DNA of 64,000 nucleotides, from contig NZ_CP037952.1 in the NCBI RefSeq assembly GCF_004358345.1, positions 4,960,001 to 5,024,000 on the forward strand, given 5' to 3'. The position numbers and the translations under genes were made by a program. Position 1 is the first letter of the stretch; every line of letters begins with the position of its first letter. The notes under the pieces were generated by a model. It was not told where the DNA came from. It saw only the letters and a program-made list of their open reading frames with translations, and did no database searches. This document shows, piece by piece, positions 52,645-61,380 of this stretch. This stretch comes from Parashewanella spongiae (lineage in GTDB: Bacteria; Pseudomonadota; Gammaproteobacteria; Enterobacterales; Shewanellaceae).

Positions 52645-52822
52645 TACTATCAGGATTTTTGACCTGTCTTAACGTCGTGCCAATATGACCTTTTTGCCCG
52701 CCAGCCTTACTATTATTACGAGGCTTTTTGTCTTTATTATTGTCAGGGTCGGTTGATGGTGGCTTACTACTGTTTTTATTGTTCAAACCTAAGCGATTGG
52801 CAAGTATATGAATGTTCAGCAC
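52645..52822 (-). pseudogene. Fragment of an IS66-like transposase (N terminus)
   Basis: The minus-strand frame from a GTG at 52820-52822 encodes LGLNNKNSSKPPSTDPD, then KPRNNSKAGGQKGHIGTTL and VKNPDS. This is the N-terminal signature (N-S-x-N-S-S-K-P-P-S ... GGQKGH) of IS66-family TnpC-type transposases. About 58 residues remain before MITE A2 interrupts it; the catalytic region is absent. Upstream it is continuous with the end of family B (to 52921), so it looks like one end of the autonomous parent of those MITEs. Confidence 0.75.
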
Positions 52823-52921
52823 TCACCTGATGGGTGAATTAGGGTTGGGTTGGGTTGTTTAGTTTTGTATTTAACTTCAATAGATTAAAGCTAAATTGTG
52901 CGTTCAACCGATTTATTTAGG
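52805..52921. repeat. Family B end attached to the transposase fragment
   Basis: The sequence from GTATATGAATGTTCAGCAC to GATTTATTTAGG matches the right half of 50580-50811. It adds two extra GGGTT units (GGGTTGGGTTGGGTTG against one unit in the other copy). It continues leftward into transposase coding sequence instead of the MITE interior. Confidence 0.78.
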
Positions 52922-53089
52922 ATCATGGCTTTCACCCAATGAGTGAAGTGTTCTAAGCTCACAAGCTTGCTAAAATGACTGCTATCTGCGTTGTAACTTT
53001 TGCAAGTAGAATAACTACTTGCTGCAAGCTACGCCTTACTATCAGCCATTTTTTCTACGCTTGAGAACGCAGTCAACTGATGTTTCTAG
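52922..53089. repeat. MITE family A, truncated copy 3
   Basis: It matches the right-hand 168 bp of 52405-52639, ending TTTCTAGG followed by TTCAA (53090-53094). Its left part is replaced by the family B end with no gap, suggesting recombination between nested elements. Confidence 0.82.
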
Positions 53090-53281
53090 GTTCAATAAAT
53101 ATTTGAAAGTGCTTGCCACTTTCAAATAAAAAGCTTTTACTGTCTGGTAACATAAATTGTTAATATAAGTACGCTTAAATAAACAATCTTTAACAAGGAT
53201 GACTGCACAAACGGCACGGAAAGCTGTGACATAAACAAAATCAGCCAAAAATTCCGAACTGGACGTGAGTACCCTACTGTT

Positions 53282-56200
53282 ATGATACGAGTAATACACT
53301 TTGCTTTTTTAATCTTAAGTGGATTGTTAAGCGTTACATTTATCAGTGAAAGTAAAGCAGAAAAAGTTGTTAAGCGGGTTATTTCAGCTAACAATGGCCT
53401 GAATTCTGGCGTTAAAGATATCGCATTTGATGAAAAGGGTTTTGCTTGGTTCGCCACTGAAAATGGCTTGTATCGAGCCCATAATACCACGTTATTGCGG
53501 ATTCATTCAGAGGATAAACACCAAGAATTAACCGATCAATTTTTCTACAAAGTGATCAGTATTGGCGATAACAAACTACTCACATCCAACTTTCAGCAAG
53601 ATTATATCTTTGATATTACCACTAACGTTTTTACGCCATTAACTCACTTTGCGGCATTTACCGATTATCTTAGCATCAATATTACGGATGCTATACGCCT
53701 TAACAATGGCACTTTACTGATGCTAACCGATTCTGGAGATTTGATGACAATTGATGATCTCAATCAGCCAGCTACATCGATATTACAACTGGACGCTCCG
53801 ACGAACTTTCCCTACAAAGGGATGACATTAATAGCGAATAATAAAGTTTTAGTTTATACCGAACATAAAATTGAACAAATCGACTTGTTCACCAAAAAAG
53901 TAATTCGCGAATGGAATTTTAGTGATAACACCATCAATCAAATAGTAACAGACGATAACCAATTGTGGGTTGCAAGTAACCGCGGTTTATTGCAGATCGA
54001 TTTAACCCAAGAAGTCACCCTTGAACATCCACAATTTTCACAAGCTATATTTTCAGTAGCCACAGATCAAAATCAATTCTGGCTAGCCACAGAGCATGGT
54101 GTTTTTCATTGGCTCCCGAAAACGAATGAGATTATTCCAATTAACGATGAGTTAAAACGGACTGCTAACTTTACTCGTCCTATGAAAATTGCTATTGACG
54201 ACTCAGGGCTCGCATGGATTTACGATGACGTGCTTGGTATTGCATTATTGCATAATCGACCACAATTTATACAAAATACCATTCATTCTGGTTATCAATC
54301 ATCCATTTTTGAACAAGATATTTGGTCCATATATTCTACCAACAACGAGCTTTGGTTAAGCAGCAATAACAAGCTTATTCGTATTGAACACGCCAATCAG
54401 CAGCCACAGCCCATCACCATTCAAGGGTTGGAGGCCACCGATAGAATTTACGGTATTCAACCTTGGGATGATAAACACCTTTTGTTATTAACGACTCATG
54501 GGTTACATGTTTTTAATACCGCAACCATGCAAACTCAAAGTTTCTCTGCCTTGACGAATAGTGCTCCCGTTTTAGCAAACGAAACCATATTCAAAAGTAC
54601 CTTTGATCCAATGGAAAAGCGTTGGTGGTTTGCGACATCGGCTGGCTTGTATTATTGGCAGAAAAATCAAAATCAACTGCTTGAATTTCCCCTTATCCAC
54701 AATCCTAAGAATGTACTGTCTGTTCGAAGCGTATTTTTAGCTTCTGATAGAAAACTCTGGATTGGCGGCGAAAACATTTTTGGCTATATCAAAGATCAGG
54801 AGTTTGTTTCTCAATCAGCAGATTTGTTAAACCTAGACAGCCTACCGACAATATCTCATATTGCAGAACCAACACCTAATACCTTGTGGTTTGGCACCGC
54901 CTTTAAAGGGTTATTTGAGTATGAACAAACGACCCAAAAAACGACTTCACTTAATCAGCAATGGGGAACTCAGTGTGATAGTGTTTTTTTCATTCAACCT
55001 GCTAACAAACACTATTTAACAGGCTGTGATGAAGGTTATCTTATCAAATACAATACGCAAACAAAAACTGTCGCTTCCTTCGATGTAAATGATGGATTAA
55101 TCTCTAGCGACTTAAATGAAGGCGCAGTATTTTATCACCCTAAACAAGGTGCCTATGTAGGGACTCCAGAAGGTGCCATGCTCATTGATGTTGAAAATAT
55201 GCAACAGAGATTAGCTGAAGATGGCGTGTTTTTAGCGTCGACTGAAATCTACTATGATCACCATACTGAGATAAATTTATTACCTACTCATGAAATCCAC
55301 ATAAAACCTGATGTGCAATTAATTACCTTACAATTAGCCAGCCATGATTATTTAGATCAAAATTTGCCACACTTGCAATATCGACTGCAACGGGAAGGAG
55401 CCGAACCTAATAATGCATTAGTGTCGCTCTTTGGCCATTCACAACTCACTCTTTCAGGGCTTCAATCAGGCCAGTACCGATTAGAATTTTTTAGCGTAAT
55501 CAATGGAGTAAATCAAACCAGTCTTCACCCATACATTTTTATCGTCGACGAGCATTGGTGGCAGTCTCAACAAGTGAAATCACTGGTGGTTTTTACGCTA
55601 TTTATGTTTGGTGTTCTCATAGTAATTCGCCATCGTGCACGTACAGAGAAATTTAAAAGGTTAAATAGCACACTGTTTGAAACTCAAGATCGGCTCCATC
55701 AAGCCCTGAGAGGCAGCGAATCTGATTTATGGGAATGGCATGTTGATGATTTAAAATTGCACCTCGGCAATTACACTACAATTCTCCATCAAGGCTCAGA
55801 TAAACTCGTTTATTCAATGGAAGAACTCAAAATCCACCCCGATGACCAACAAGTTTTGCTTGAAAAATGGCTGCTCATGGTTTCAGGTAAAGTAGACGTT
55901 TTTACTGCTGAGTATCGACAGATGGATAAACATGGGCAGTGGCGTTGGTTGCGCACCATAGGTAAACCAGTCAAACTCAATATCGACACCAAAAAAGTTG
56001 AAACTGTAGCCGGCATTTCCACGGACATCACTGAGTCAAAAACATTTGAAGATAAAGCGAATATACTCGCTCAAGCATTCGAGAACACTTCAGAGGGCGT
56101 GCTCATTTTCACCGCTAATGAGATGGTCACTGTGAGTAATGCTGCTGCACAAAAAGCGTTCAACAAAAACACCAAAACATTAATGACCATGTCGTTCAAT

Positions 56201-57763
56201 GAACTCATTCAACAACATGCTCAACCAATTTCAATTAACACTTTATTGAATGGTTCGAAGTCATGGACCGGAGAGCTAACGTTAATAATCTCAGAGACTG
56301 AAAGTTGTCCAGTGTGGCTTAATTTATCTGTTATTCAGTCAAGTAATGACAGAGAGTCTCAATATGTGACTGTATTTTCTGACATCAGTGAACGTAAAGT
56401 CGCTGAAGCAGAGCTGTTACGCTTAGCCAATTATGATGATTTGACTGGGTTATGTAACCGTTCTGCCTTTTCTGCCACATTAAATCAAGCCATAAACGAT
56501 GCATCAAAAGCCAACAATAGATTGGCATTATTGTTTTTAGATCTCGACCGCTTCAAGCACATCAATGACTCATTTGGTCACAGTATGGGCGATGAATTGC
56601 TCATTGAAGCCGCCCAGCGTTTATCTAACTGCCTACCCGATTCTGGCTTATTGTGTCGATTTGGCGGAGATGAGTTTGTGGTGTTACTACGAGACGCAAA
56701 AAACATGCGACTCATCAACAACATTGCCCAAGCCATGTTGGATCAAATTATTGCGCCATTTGAATTATTTGGTCGTGAGTTCTTTATCAGTACCAGCATT
56801 GGGATCAGTATTTGGCCTGACGATGCAAAAACGTCTGAAACCTTGATTAAGAACGCTGATATGGCCATGTATCATGCCAAAGATGAAGGCCGAGGTCGCT
56901 ACCAATATTATTCATCCGACAGAAATCAACAAAAACTATACGCTCTGAAGTTAGAAAACGATCTGCGTAAAGCCATCAAAGCTCAGCAACTTGAGCTGTA
57001 CTATCAGACCCAAGTCGATGTGTTATCGGATGATAAAGTTATAGGTATGGAAGCACTTTTACGCTGGCACCATCCCGAAGAAGGTTATATCAGCCCAGAT
57101 GTTTTTATACCTATTGCGGAATCGAGTGGACTCATTATTGATATCGACCGCTGGGTGTTTGTGCAAGCTTGTCGACAAGTAGAAAAATGGAAGCAAAGGT
57201 ATCAACAACCTTTTCGTATTTCGGTCAATGTGTCTGGGGATCATTTCAGGCACCCTGATTTTGTCCAGCATGTACAAGATATCTTGCGACAGAGAAATAT
57301 TTGTGGGCAATATATCGGTCTTGAAATCACCGAAGGCGTCTTGATGAAAGAACTCGAAATGGGACAACGACATCTCAAACAACTTCGAGCACTAGGCGTA
57401 GAGATCTCTATTGATGACTTCGGTACAGGCTATTCATCTTTGGCCTATTTGAGAAACTTGTCAGTCAGCACACTAAAAATTGACCGTAAGTTCATTATTG
57501 ATATCATCACTAACAAAGCTGACCAAGCGATTGTAAGCAGTATTGTTGAGTTAGCTCGTAATCTAGGGTTGAAAGTCGTGGCTGAAGGCATTGAAGACGT
57601 TGAGCAACTGGAACAGTTACTTCGCCGAGGCTGCTATTTAATGCAAGGTTACTATTTTTCTATGCCCAGCAACTGGAAAGTGATGCAGGCCCATTTAGAT
57701 AATACCATTGGTCGACGTGAAACTCTGCCATTGAACGACCCGGAAATGGAATCAATTGGATAA
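53282..57763 (+). CDS. Propeller-sensor PAS-GGDEF-EAL c-di-GMP regulator
   Basis: This 1493-residue transmembrane protein has a signal peptide (about 1-26), a periplasmic two-bladed Reg_prop beta-propeller (repeats such as FDEKGFAWFATENGLYR, TDDNQLWVASNRGLLQI; about 30-670), a Y_Y_Y domain (about 680-750) and a membrane helix (about 763-783). Two PAS domains follow (about 800-920 and 930-1035), then GGDEF with RFGGDEFVVLLR (about 1130) and EAL with MEALLRWHHPEEGYISP and DDFGTGYSSLAYL. Both catalytic signatures are intact, so it could make or degrade c-di-GMP in response to a periplasmic ligand. It precedes the patatin gene by 12 bp. Confidence 0.92.
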   Translation: MIRVIHFAFLILSGLLSVTFISESKAEKVVKRVISANNGLNSGVKDIAFDEKGFAWFATENGLYRAHNTTLLRIHSEDKHQELTDQFFYKVISIGDNKLLTSNFQQDYIFDITTNVFTPLTHFAAFTDYLSINITDAIRLNNGTLLMLTDSGDLMTIDDLNQPATSILQLDAPTNFPYKGMTLIANNKVLVYTEHKIEQIDLFTKKVIREWNFSDNTINQIVTDDNQLWVASNRGLLQIDLTQEVTLEHPQFSQAIFSVATDQNQFWLATEHGVFHWLPKTNEIIPINDELKRTANFTRPMKIAIDDSGLAWIYDDVLGIALLHNRPQFIQNTIHSGYQSSIFEQDIWSIYSTNNELWLSSNNKLIRIEHANQQPQPITIQGLEATDRIYGIQPWDDKHLLLLTTHGLHVFNTATMQTQSFSALTNSAPVLANETIFKSTFDPMEKRWWFATSAGLYYWQKNQNQLLEFPLIHNPKNVLSVRSVFLASDRKLWIGGENIFGYIKDQEFVSQSADLLNLDSLPTISHIAEPTPNTLWFGTAFKGLFEYEQTTQKTTSLNQQWGTQCDSVFFIQPANKHYLTGCDEGYLIKYNTQTKTVASFDVNDGLISSDLNEGAVFYHPKQGAYVGTPEGAMLIDVENMQQRLAEDGVFLASTEIYYDHHTEINLLPTHEIHIKPDVQLITLQLASHDYLDQNLPHLQYRLQREGAEPNNALVSLFGHSQLTLSGLQSGQYRLEFFSVINGVNQTSLHPYIFIVDEHWWQSQQVKSLVVFTLFMFGVLIVIRHRARTEKFKRLNSTLFETQDRLHQALRGSESDLWEWHVDDLKLHLGNYTTILHQGSDKLVYSMEELKIHPDDQQVLLEKWLLMVSGKVDVFTAEYRQMDKHGQWRWLRTIGKPVKLNIDTKKVETVAGISTDITESKTFEDKANILAQAFENTSEGVLIFTANEMVTVSNAAAQKAFNKNTKTLMTMSFNELIQQHAQPISINTLLNGSKSWTGELTLIISETESCPVWLNLSVIQSSNDRESQYVTVFSDISERKVAEAELLRLANYDDLTGLCNRSAFSATLNQAINDASKANNRLALLFLDLDRFKHINDSFGHSMGDELLIEAAQRLSNCLPDSGLLCRFGGDEFVVLLRDAKNMRLINNIAQAMLDQIIAPFELFGREFFISTSIGISIWPDDAKTSETLIKNADMAMYHAKDEGRGRYQYYSSDRNQQKLYALKLENDLRKAIKAQQLELYYQTQVDVLSDDKVIGMEALLRWHHPEEGYISPDVFIPIAESSGLIIDIDRWVFVQACRQVEKWKQRYQQPFRISVNVSGDHFRHPDFVQHVQDILRQRNICGQYIGLEITEGVLMKELEMGQRHLKQLRALGVEISIDDFGTGYSSLAYLRNLSVSTLKIDRKFIIDIITNKADQAIVSSIVELARNLGLKVVAEGIEDVEQLEQLLRRGCYLMQGYYFSMPSNWKVMQAHLDNTIGRRETLPLNDPEMESIG

Positions 57764-57775
57764 AAGGATTTAACC

Positions 57776-59995
57776 ATGTTCTCAAAACGCGTCTTTATAA
57801 GTTTCATCGCGTTACTCGCATTTTGTACAAGCGCTCAAGCAAGACCAAAAATCGGTTTAGTACTCAGTGGTGGAGGCGCTAAAGGGGCTGCACATATTGG
57901 AGTGCTAAAAATACTTGAGCAAAACAATATTCCTGTTGATTACATTGCCGGAACCAGCATTGGTGCCTATGTTGGTGGCATGTATGCCCTAGGTTACAGC
58001 GCTAACGAAATTGAACAATTAATGCTTCATTCAGATTGGAATAAAGGTTATTCGGATTCCATTCCAAGGCAGTCACTCAGCTACCGCGATAAACAACAAC
58101 GAGATCAATTCAATGTGCCCATTTCAATAGGGCTCAACGAAGGACAAGTCGAAACCCCAAGTGGTCTTCTTCAAGGCCAAAATATGTCGATGCTGTTCCG
58201 CGATTCGACCAATCTTGTTCATGAATTTTCCAGTTTCGATCAACTCGCGATACCGTTTCGTGCGGTCGCCACTGATTTAGCCAGTAGCAATGCGGTGGTA
58301 CTCGACTCAGGCAGTATGATTTTTGCTATGCAAGCATCAGCAACCGTGCCAGGTGCGCTAGAGCCAGCTAAATGGCAAGATAAATTACTCATTGATGGTG
58401 GCATCGCCAATAACATGCCCGTTGATGTGGTTAAAGCCATGGGCGCAGATATCATCATCGCCGTCGATATTGGTTCGTCACTGGCTCCTAAGAATGCTCT
58501 CACTAGCACCATTGCAGTTTTAAATCAGCTGTCAACGATTCTGACGAATGCCAGTACGGATAAACAAAAAGCCTTGCTCAGCAATCAAGATTTTCTAATT
58601 CGTCCAGTTGTAGGCCAAATGAGTACTACCGATTTCAGTATCTTACCCGAAGCGCTGAAACTGGGTGAGAGTGCGGCAACAATACTACTACCCAAGCTCA
58701 AGGCATTATCTATCTCTGACGAAAATTTTGCCAAATATGCCCTAGCAAAAAGCGATAAACGTAAGCAGTGGTTTGATCCAATCAAACAACCAGTCACACA
58801 AATAGTGCTCAATAATCATTCTACTACTAATGATTCTGTGATTTATGAACGCCTACAATTAAAGAAAGGGCAAGTTATCAGTCAAAAGCAACTTTCTAGT
58901 GCGATTGAACGAGTCTATTCGTTAAATGAATTTGAGCGTGTTAATGCTGAATTCACCGACACGGATGCAGGACGAATTTTAACCATCACCACCAAAGCCA
59001 AGTCGTGGGGACCGAATTATTTTCAATTAGGGCTCAATTGGGAAGACGATTTTAATTTAGGATCCAGCACTTCTGTTAGTCTGGCCTATACCTTAACCGA
59101 CATTACAGATAATGGTGGAGAGTGGCGCAACGAGTTAAAACTTGGTTATGAAAAACTACTGGCTACCGAGTTCTATCAACCGTTAGATCTTAAGCAAAAA
59201 TTTTATGCCAAGTTGCGTTATCAATTTGATAAAACGAATCAAACGATTTTTGAAAATAATGACGCCATTCTTGGGCTCGAACGCAGTACCAATCTGGCAA
59301 GGCTTGGAGTCGGTTACAATTTAACGCAAAACACCGAAATCGAAATCGGCTTTCGTGGACTGAAAGGAACCATTTCCAATAATGCGCTGTCTGATCAAGA
59401 TGTTGACACCAAGGGGTATGGTGGTTACATCAATTTGGGTTACGATAACTTAAATAGCATCAGTTTTCCGACCGACGGAGACCGATTTACACTACAAGTT
59501 CGATTTGGCCGCGATGACGTTACACAAGGCAACGAAGACTTTTCATCTCATTTTACCCTGCATTATCTGGCGGATTGGAAAGGGGCGCTGAGTTTCGGCA
59601 ACCACGGTTTTGTCGGTAAGCTCTCTCTGGAGACTCAAGATACCGACTTGAATGAATTAGTGCCCGAACCTGCTGAGCTTGGTGGATTTTTAAATTTATC
59701 TGGATACCATAAAAACTCACTCATCGGTAATCACAAAATATTCGGTGCTTTTATTTATCAATACGACTTAAGTAAAGACGTATTCGGATTAGATAATTTC
59801 CCTCTCTATTTAGGCGCAAGTATCGAAGCTGGTAACGTGTGGCTCAATAAAGACAGTGTCGATCTCGATGACTTAATTTACTCAGGCAGCCTCTATTTAG
59901 GTATTGATACGGAGCTCGGTCCAGCCGCGTTGGCCTTAGGATTTACCGATGATAACGAACATGCCATCTATCTATTCGTCGGTAAGAATTTTTAA
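57776..59995 (+). CDS. Patatin-like phospholipase of the type Vd autotransporter class
   Basis: This 739-residue protein has a signal peptide (cleaved near AQA), a patatin domain with oxyanion loop GGGAKGAAH, nucleophile GTSIG and the dyad Asp in DGGIANN (about 25-310), one POTRA domain (about 340-415) and a C-terminal 16-strand surface-antigen barrel ending in VGKNF. This is the PlpD/FplA-like architecture in which the lipase is carried to the cell surface. It is 12 bp downstream of the c-di-GMP protein, likely an operon, which hints at surface or biofilm control. Confidence 0.94.
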   Translation: MFSKRVFISFIALLAFCTSAQARPKIGLVLSGGGAKGAAHIGVLKILEQNNIPVDYIAGTSIGAYVGGMYALGYSANEIEQLMLHSDWNKGYSDSIPRQSLSYRDKQQRDQFNVPISIGLNEGQVETPSGLLQGQNMSMLFRDSTNLVHEFSSFDQLAIPFRAVATDLASSNAVVLDSGSMIFAMQASATVPGALEPAKWQDKLLIDGGIANNMPVDVVKAMGADIIIAVDIGSSLAPKNALTSTIAVLNQLSTILTNASTDKQKALLSNQDFLIRPVVGQMSTTDFSILPEALKLGESAATILLPKLKALSISDENFAKYALAKSDKRKQWFDPIKQPVTQIVLNNHSTTNDSVIYERLQLKKGQVISQKQLSSAIERVYSLNEFERVNAEFTDTDAGRILTITTKAKSWGPNYFQLGLNWEDDFNLGSSTSVSLAYTLTDITDNGGEWRNELKLGYEKLLATEFYQPLDLKQKFYAKLRYQFDKTNQTIFENNDAILGLERSTNLARLGVGYNLTQNTEIEIGFRGLKGTISNNALSDQDVDTKGYGGYINLGYDNLNSISFPTDGDRFTLQVRFGRDDVTQGNEDFSSHFTLHYLADWKGALSFGNHGFVGKLSLETQDTDLNELVPEPAELGGFLNLSGYHKNSLIGNHKIFGAFIYQYDLSKDVFGLDNFPLYLGASIEAGNVWLNKDSVDLDDLIYSGSLYLGIDTELGPAALALGFTDDNEHAIYLFVGKNF

Positions 59996-60014
59996 TATGT
60001 CTTACCTGCAGGTA

Positions 60015-61267
60015 TAGGGCAAACGGGTCAAAAATAAGCAATCAAATTTGATCGTTTGCCAAACTATAGCGATCGTGGTTTATAATAGTCTTTGCTTGTT
60101 AATTTCTATGAAAACTACGACAATCAGCGACTTTTTTGATGGCCTACCCGACCCTCGTATGTCACGAACTTTACATCATCCTCTGATTAACATTATAACC
60201 ATTACTCTATGTGCGGTTATCTGTGGCTGCGATAATTTCAATGCTATTGAAGAATATGGGAAATCGAAGAAAAAATGGTTCGAAACTTTTTTAGATATGC
60301 CTCATGGCGTCCCAAGCCATGATACCTTTAACGATGTTCTCAACCGCTTATGTCCTAAGGCTTTTCATGCCGCTTTTATAGCGTGGGCGCAATACCTTTG
60401 TACAATTGACGAAGATATCATTCCTCTTGATGGCAAGACACTGAGAAGAACTCTGGATAAAGTGAATGAAGTTCCAGCAATACATATCGTTAATGCTTGG
60501 TCAGTAAAAAATAATCTTTGCTTAGGGCAAATGAAAGTTGACGGTAAAAGCAACGAGATAACAGCCATTCCTAAGTTGTTAGAGCTCCTCGATATTAAAG
60601 GGGCAACCATTACCACTGATGCAATGGGTTGCCAGTTTAAAATTGCCGATAAAATCATTGAAAAAAAAGCTAATTATATTTTCGCCCTTAAAGGTAGCCA
60701 AGGTGAGTTCTTTGAAGATATCAAATTATTTTTAGATACAGAACTCGAGTCTAGATTTAAAAAAATTCACTGCGATATGTTTGAGGAAGTCGATAAAGAT
60801 CACGGTCGAATTGAACAAAGAAAAGTTTGGGTCACGTCTGACGTAGAGTGGCTCAGAAAACGCCATAGTAGATGGTCAAGCTTAAACAGCATTGTAGTCG
60901 TAGAATCTACTAGGGAACAAAAAGGGATAGAGAAGACCATGGAAAGACGCTATTACATCAGTAGTCATTTGAAACCTAAAGCTGAGTTTATCTCAAATGC
61001 AATACGTTCTCATTGGTTTGTTGAAAATAAACTCCACTGGCAACTGGATGTAAGCTTTGATGAAGACTCATGTCGGTTAAGAAGTGGAAACGCAGCAGAG
61101 AATATGGCTATCATGAATAAAACAGCACTCAACATGCTGAAAAATGAGAAAACAGCAAAAGTAGGAATAAAAAGCAAACGTTTAAAAGCGGGCTGGGATG
61201 AAGAATATTTGATGAAGGTATTAACTGTGGGCAAACTGGCTGTCTAATTTAGACCCGTTTGCCCTAC
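60015..61267 (+). mobile_element. ISAs1-family insertion sequence, complete
   Basis: The terminal inverted repeats are TAGGGCAAACGGGTC (60015-60029 and inverse at 61253-61267). They are flanked by a perfect 10-bp duplication CCTGCAGGTA (60005-60014 and 61268-61277), in the range known for ISAs1. It is 1253 bp with one intact transposase. The target is a short palindrome (ACCTGCAGGT) after the patatin gene. Confidence 0.95.
60108..61247 (+). CDS. ISAs1-family transposase
   Basis: This 379-residue DDE transposase starts MKTTTISDFFDGLPDPRMSR, with GVPSHDTFNDVLNRL, DGKTLRRTLD (first Asp), TTDAMGCQ (second Asp) and RSHWFVENKLHWQLDVSFDED (Glu). This is the H-repeat-associated/ISAs1 pattern at full length. 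The inner ATG is used; the longer frame from 60048 starts inside the IS end with unrelated residues. Confidence 0.95.
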   Translation: MKTTTISDFFDGLPDPRMSRTLHHPLINIITITLCAVICGCDNFNAIEEYGKSKKKWFETFLDMPHGVPSHDTFNDVLNRLCPKAFHAAFIAWAQYLCTIDEDIIPLDGKTLRRTLDKVNEVPAIHIVNAWSVKNNLCLGQMKVDGKSNEITAIPKLLELLDIKGATITTDAMGCQFKIADKIIEKKANYIFALKGSQGEFFEDIKLFLDTELESRFKKIHCDMFEEVDKDHGRIEQRKVWVTSDVEWLRKRHSRWSSLNSIVVVESTREQKGIEKTMERRYYISSHLKPKAEFISNAIRSHWFVENKLHWQLDVSFDEDSCRLRSGNAAENMAIMNKTALNMLKNEKTAKVGIKSKRLKAGWDEEYLMKVLTVGKLAV

Positions 61268-61380
61268 CTGCAGGTATTACTCATATTATTTTACAAAATT
61301 AAGCTATAGATCTGCAGGTGATTTTGGTAGCGTTAACGGTTAACACTTTATCAAATTCATTATCGACATTAGGGATCAAA

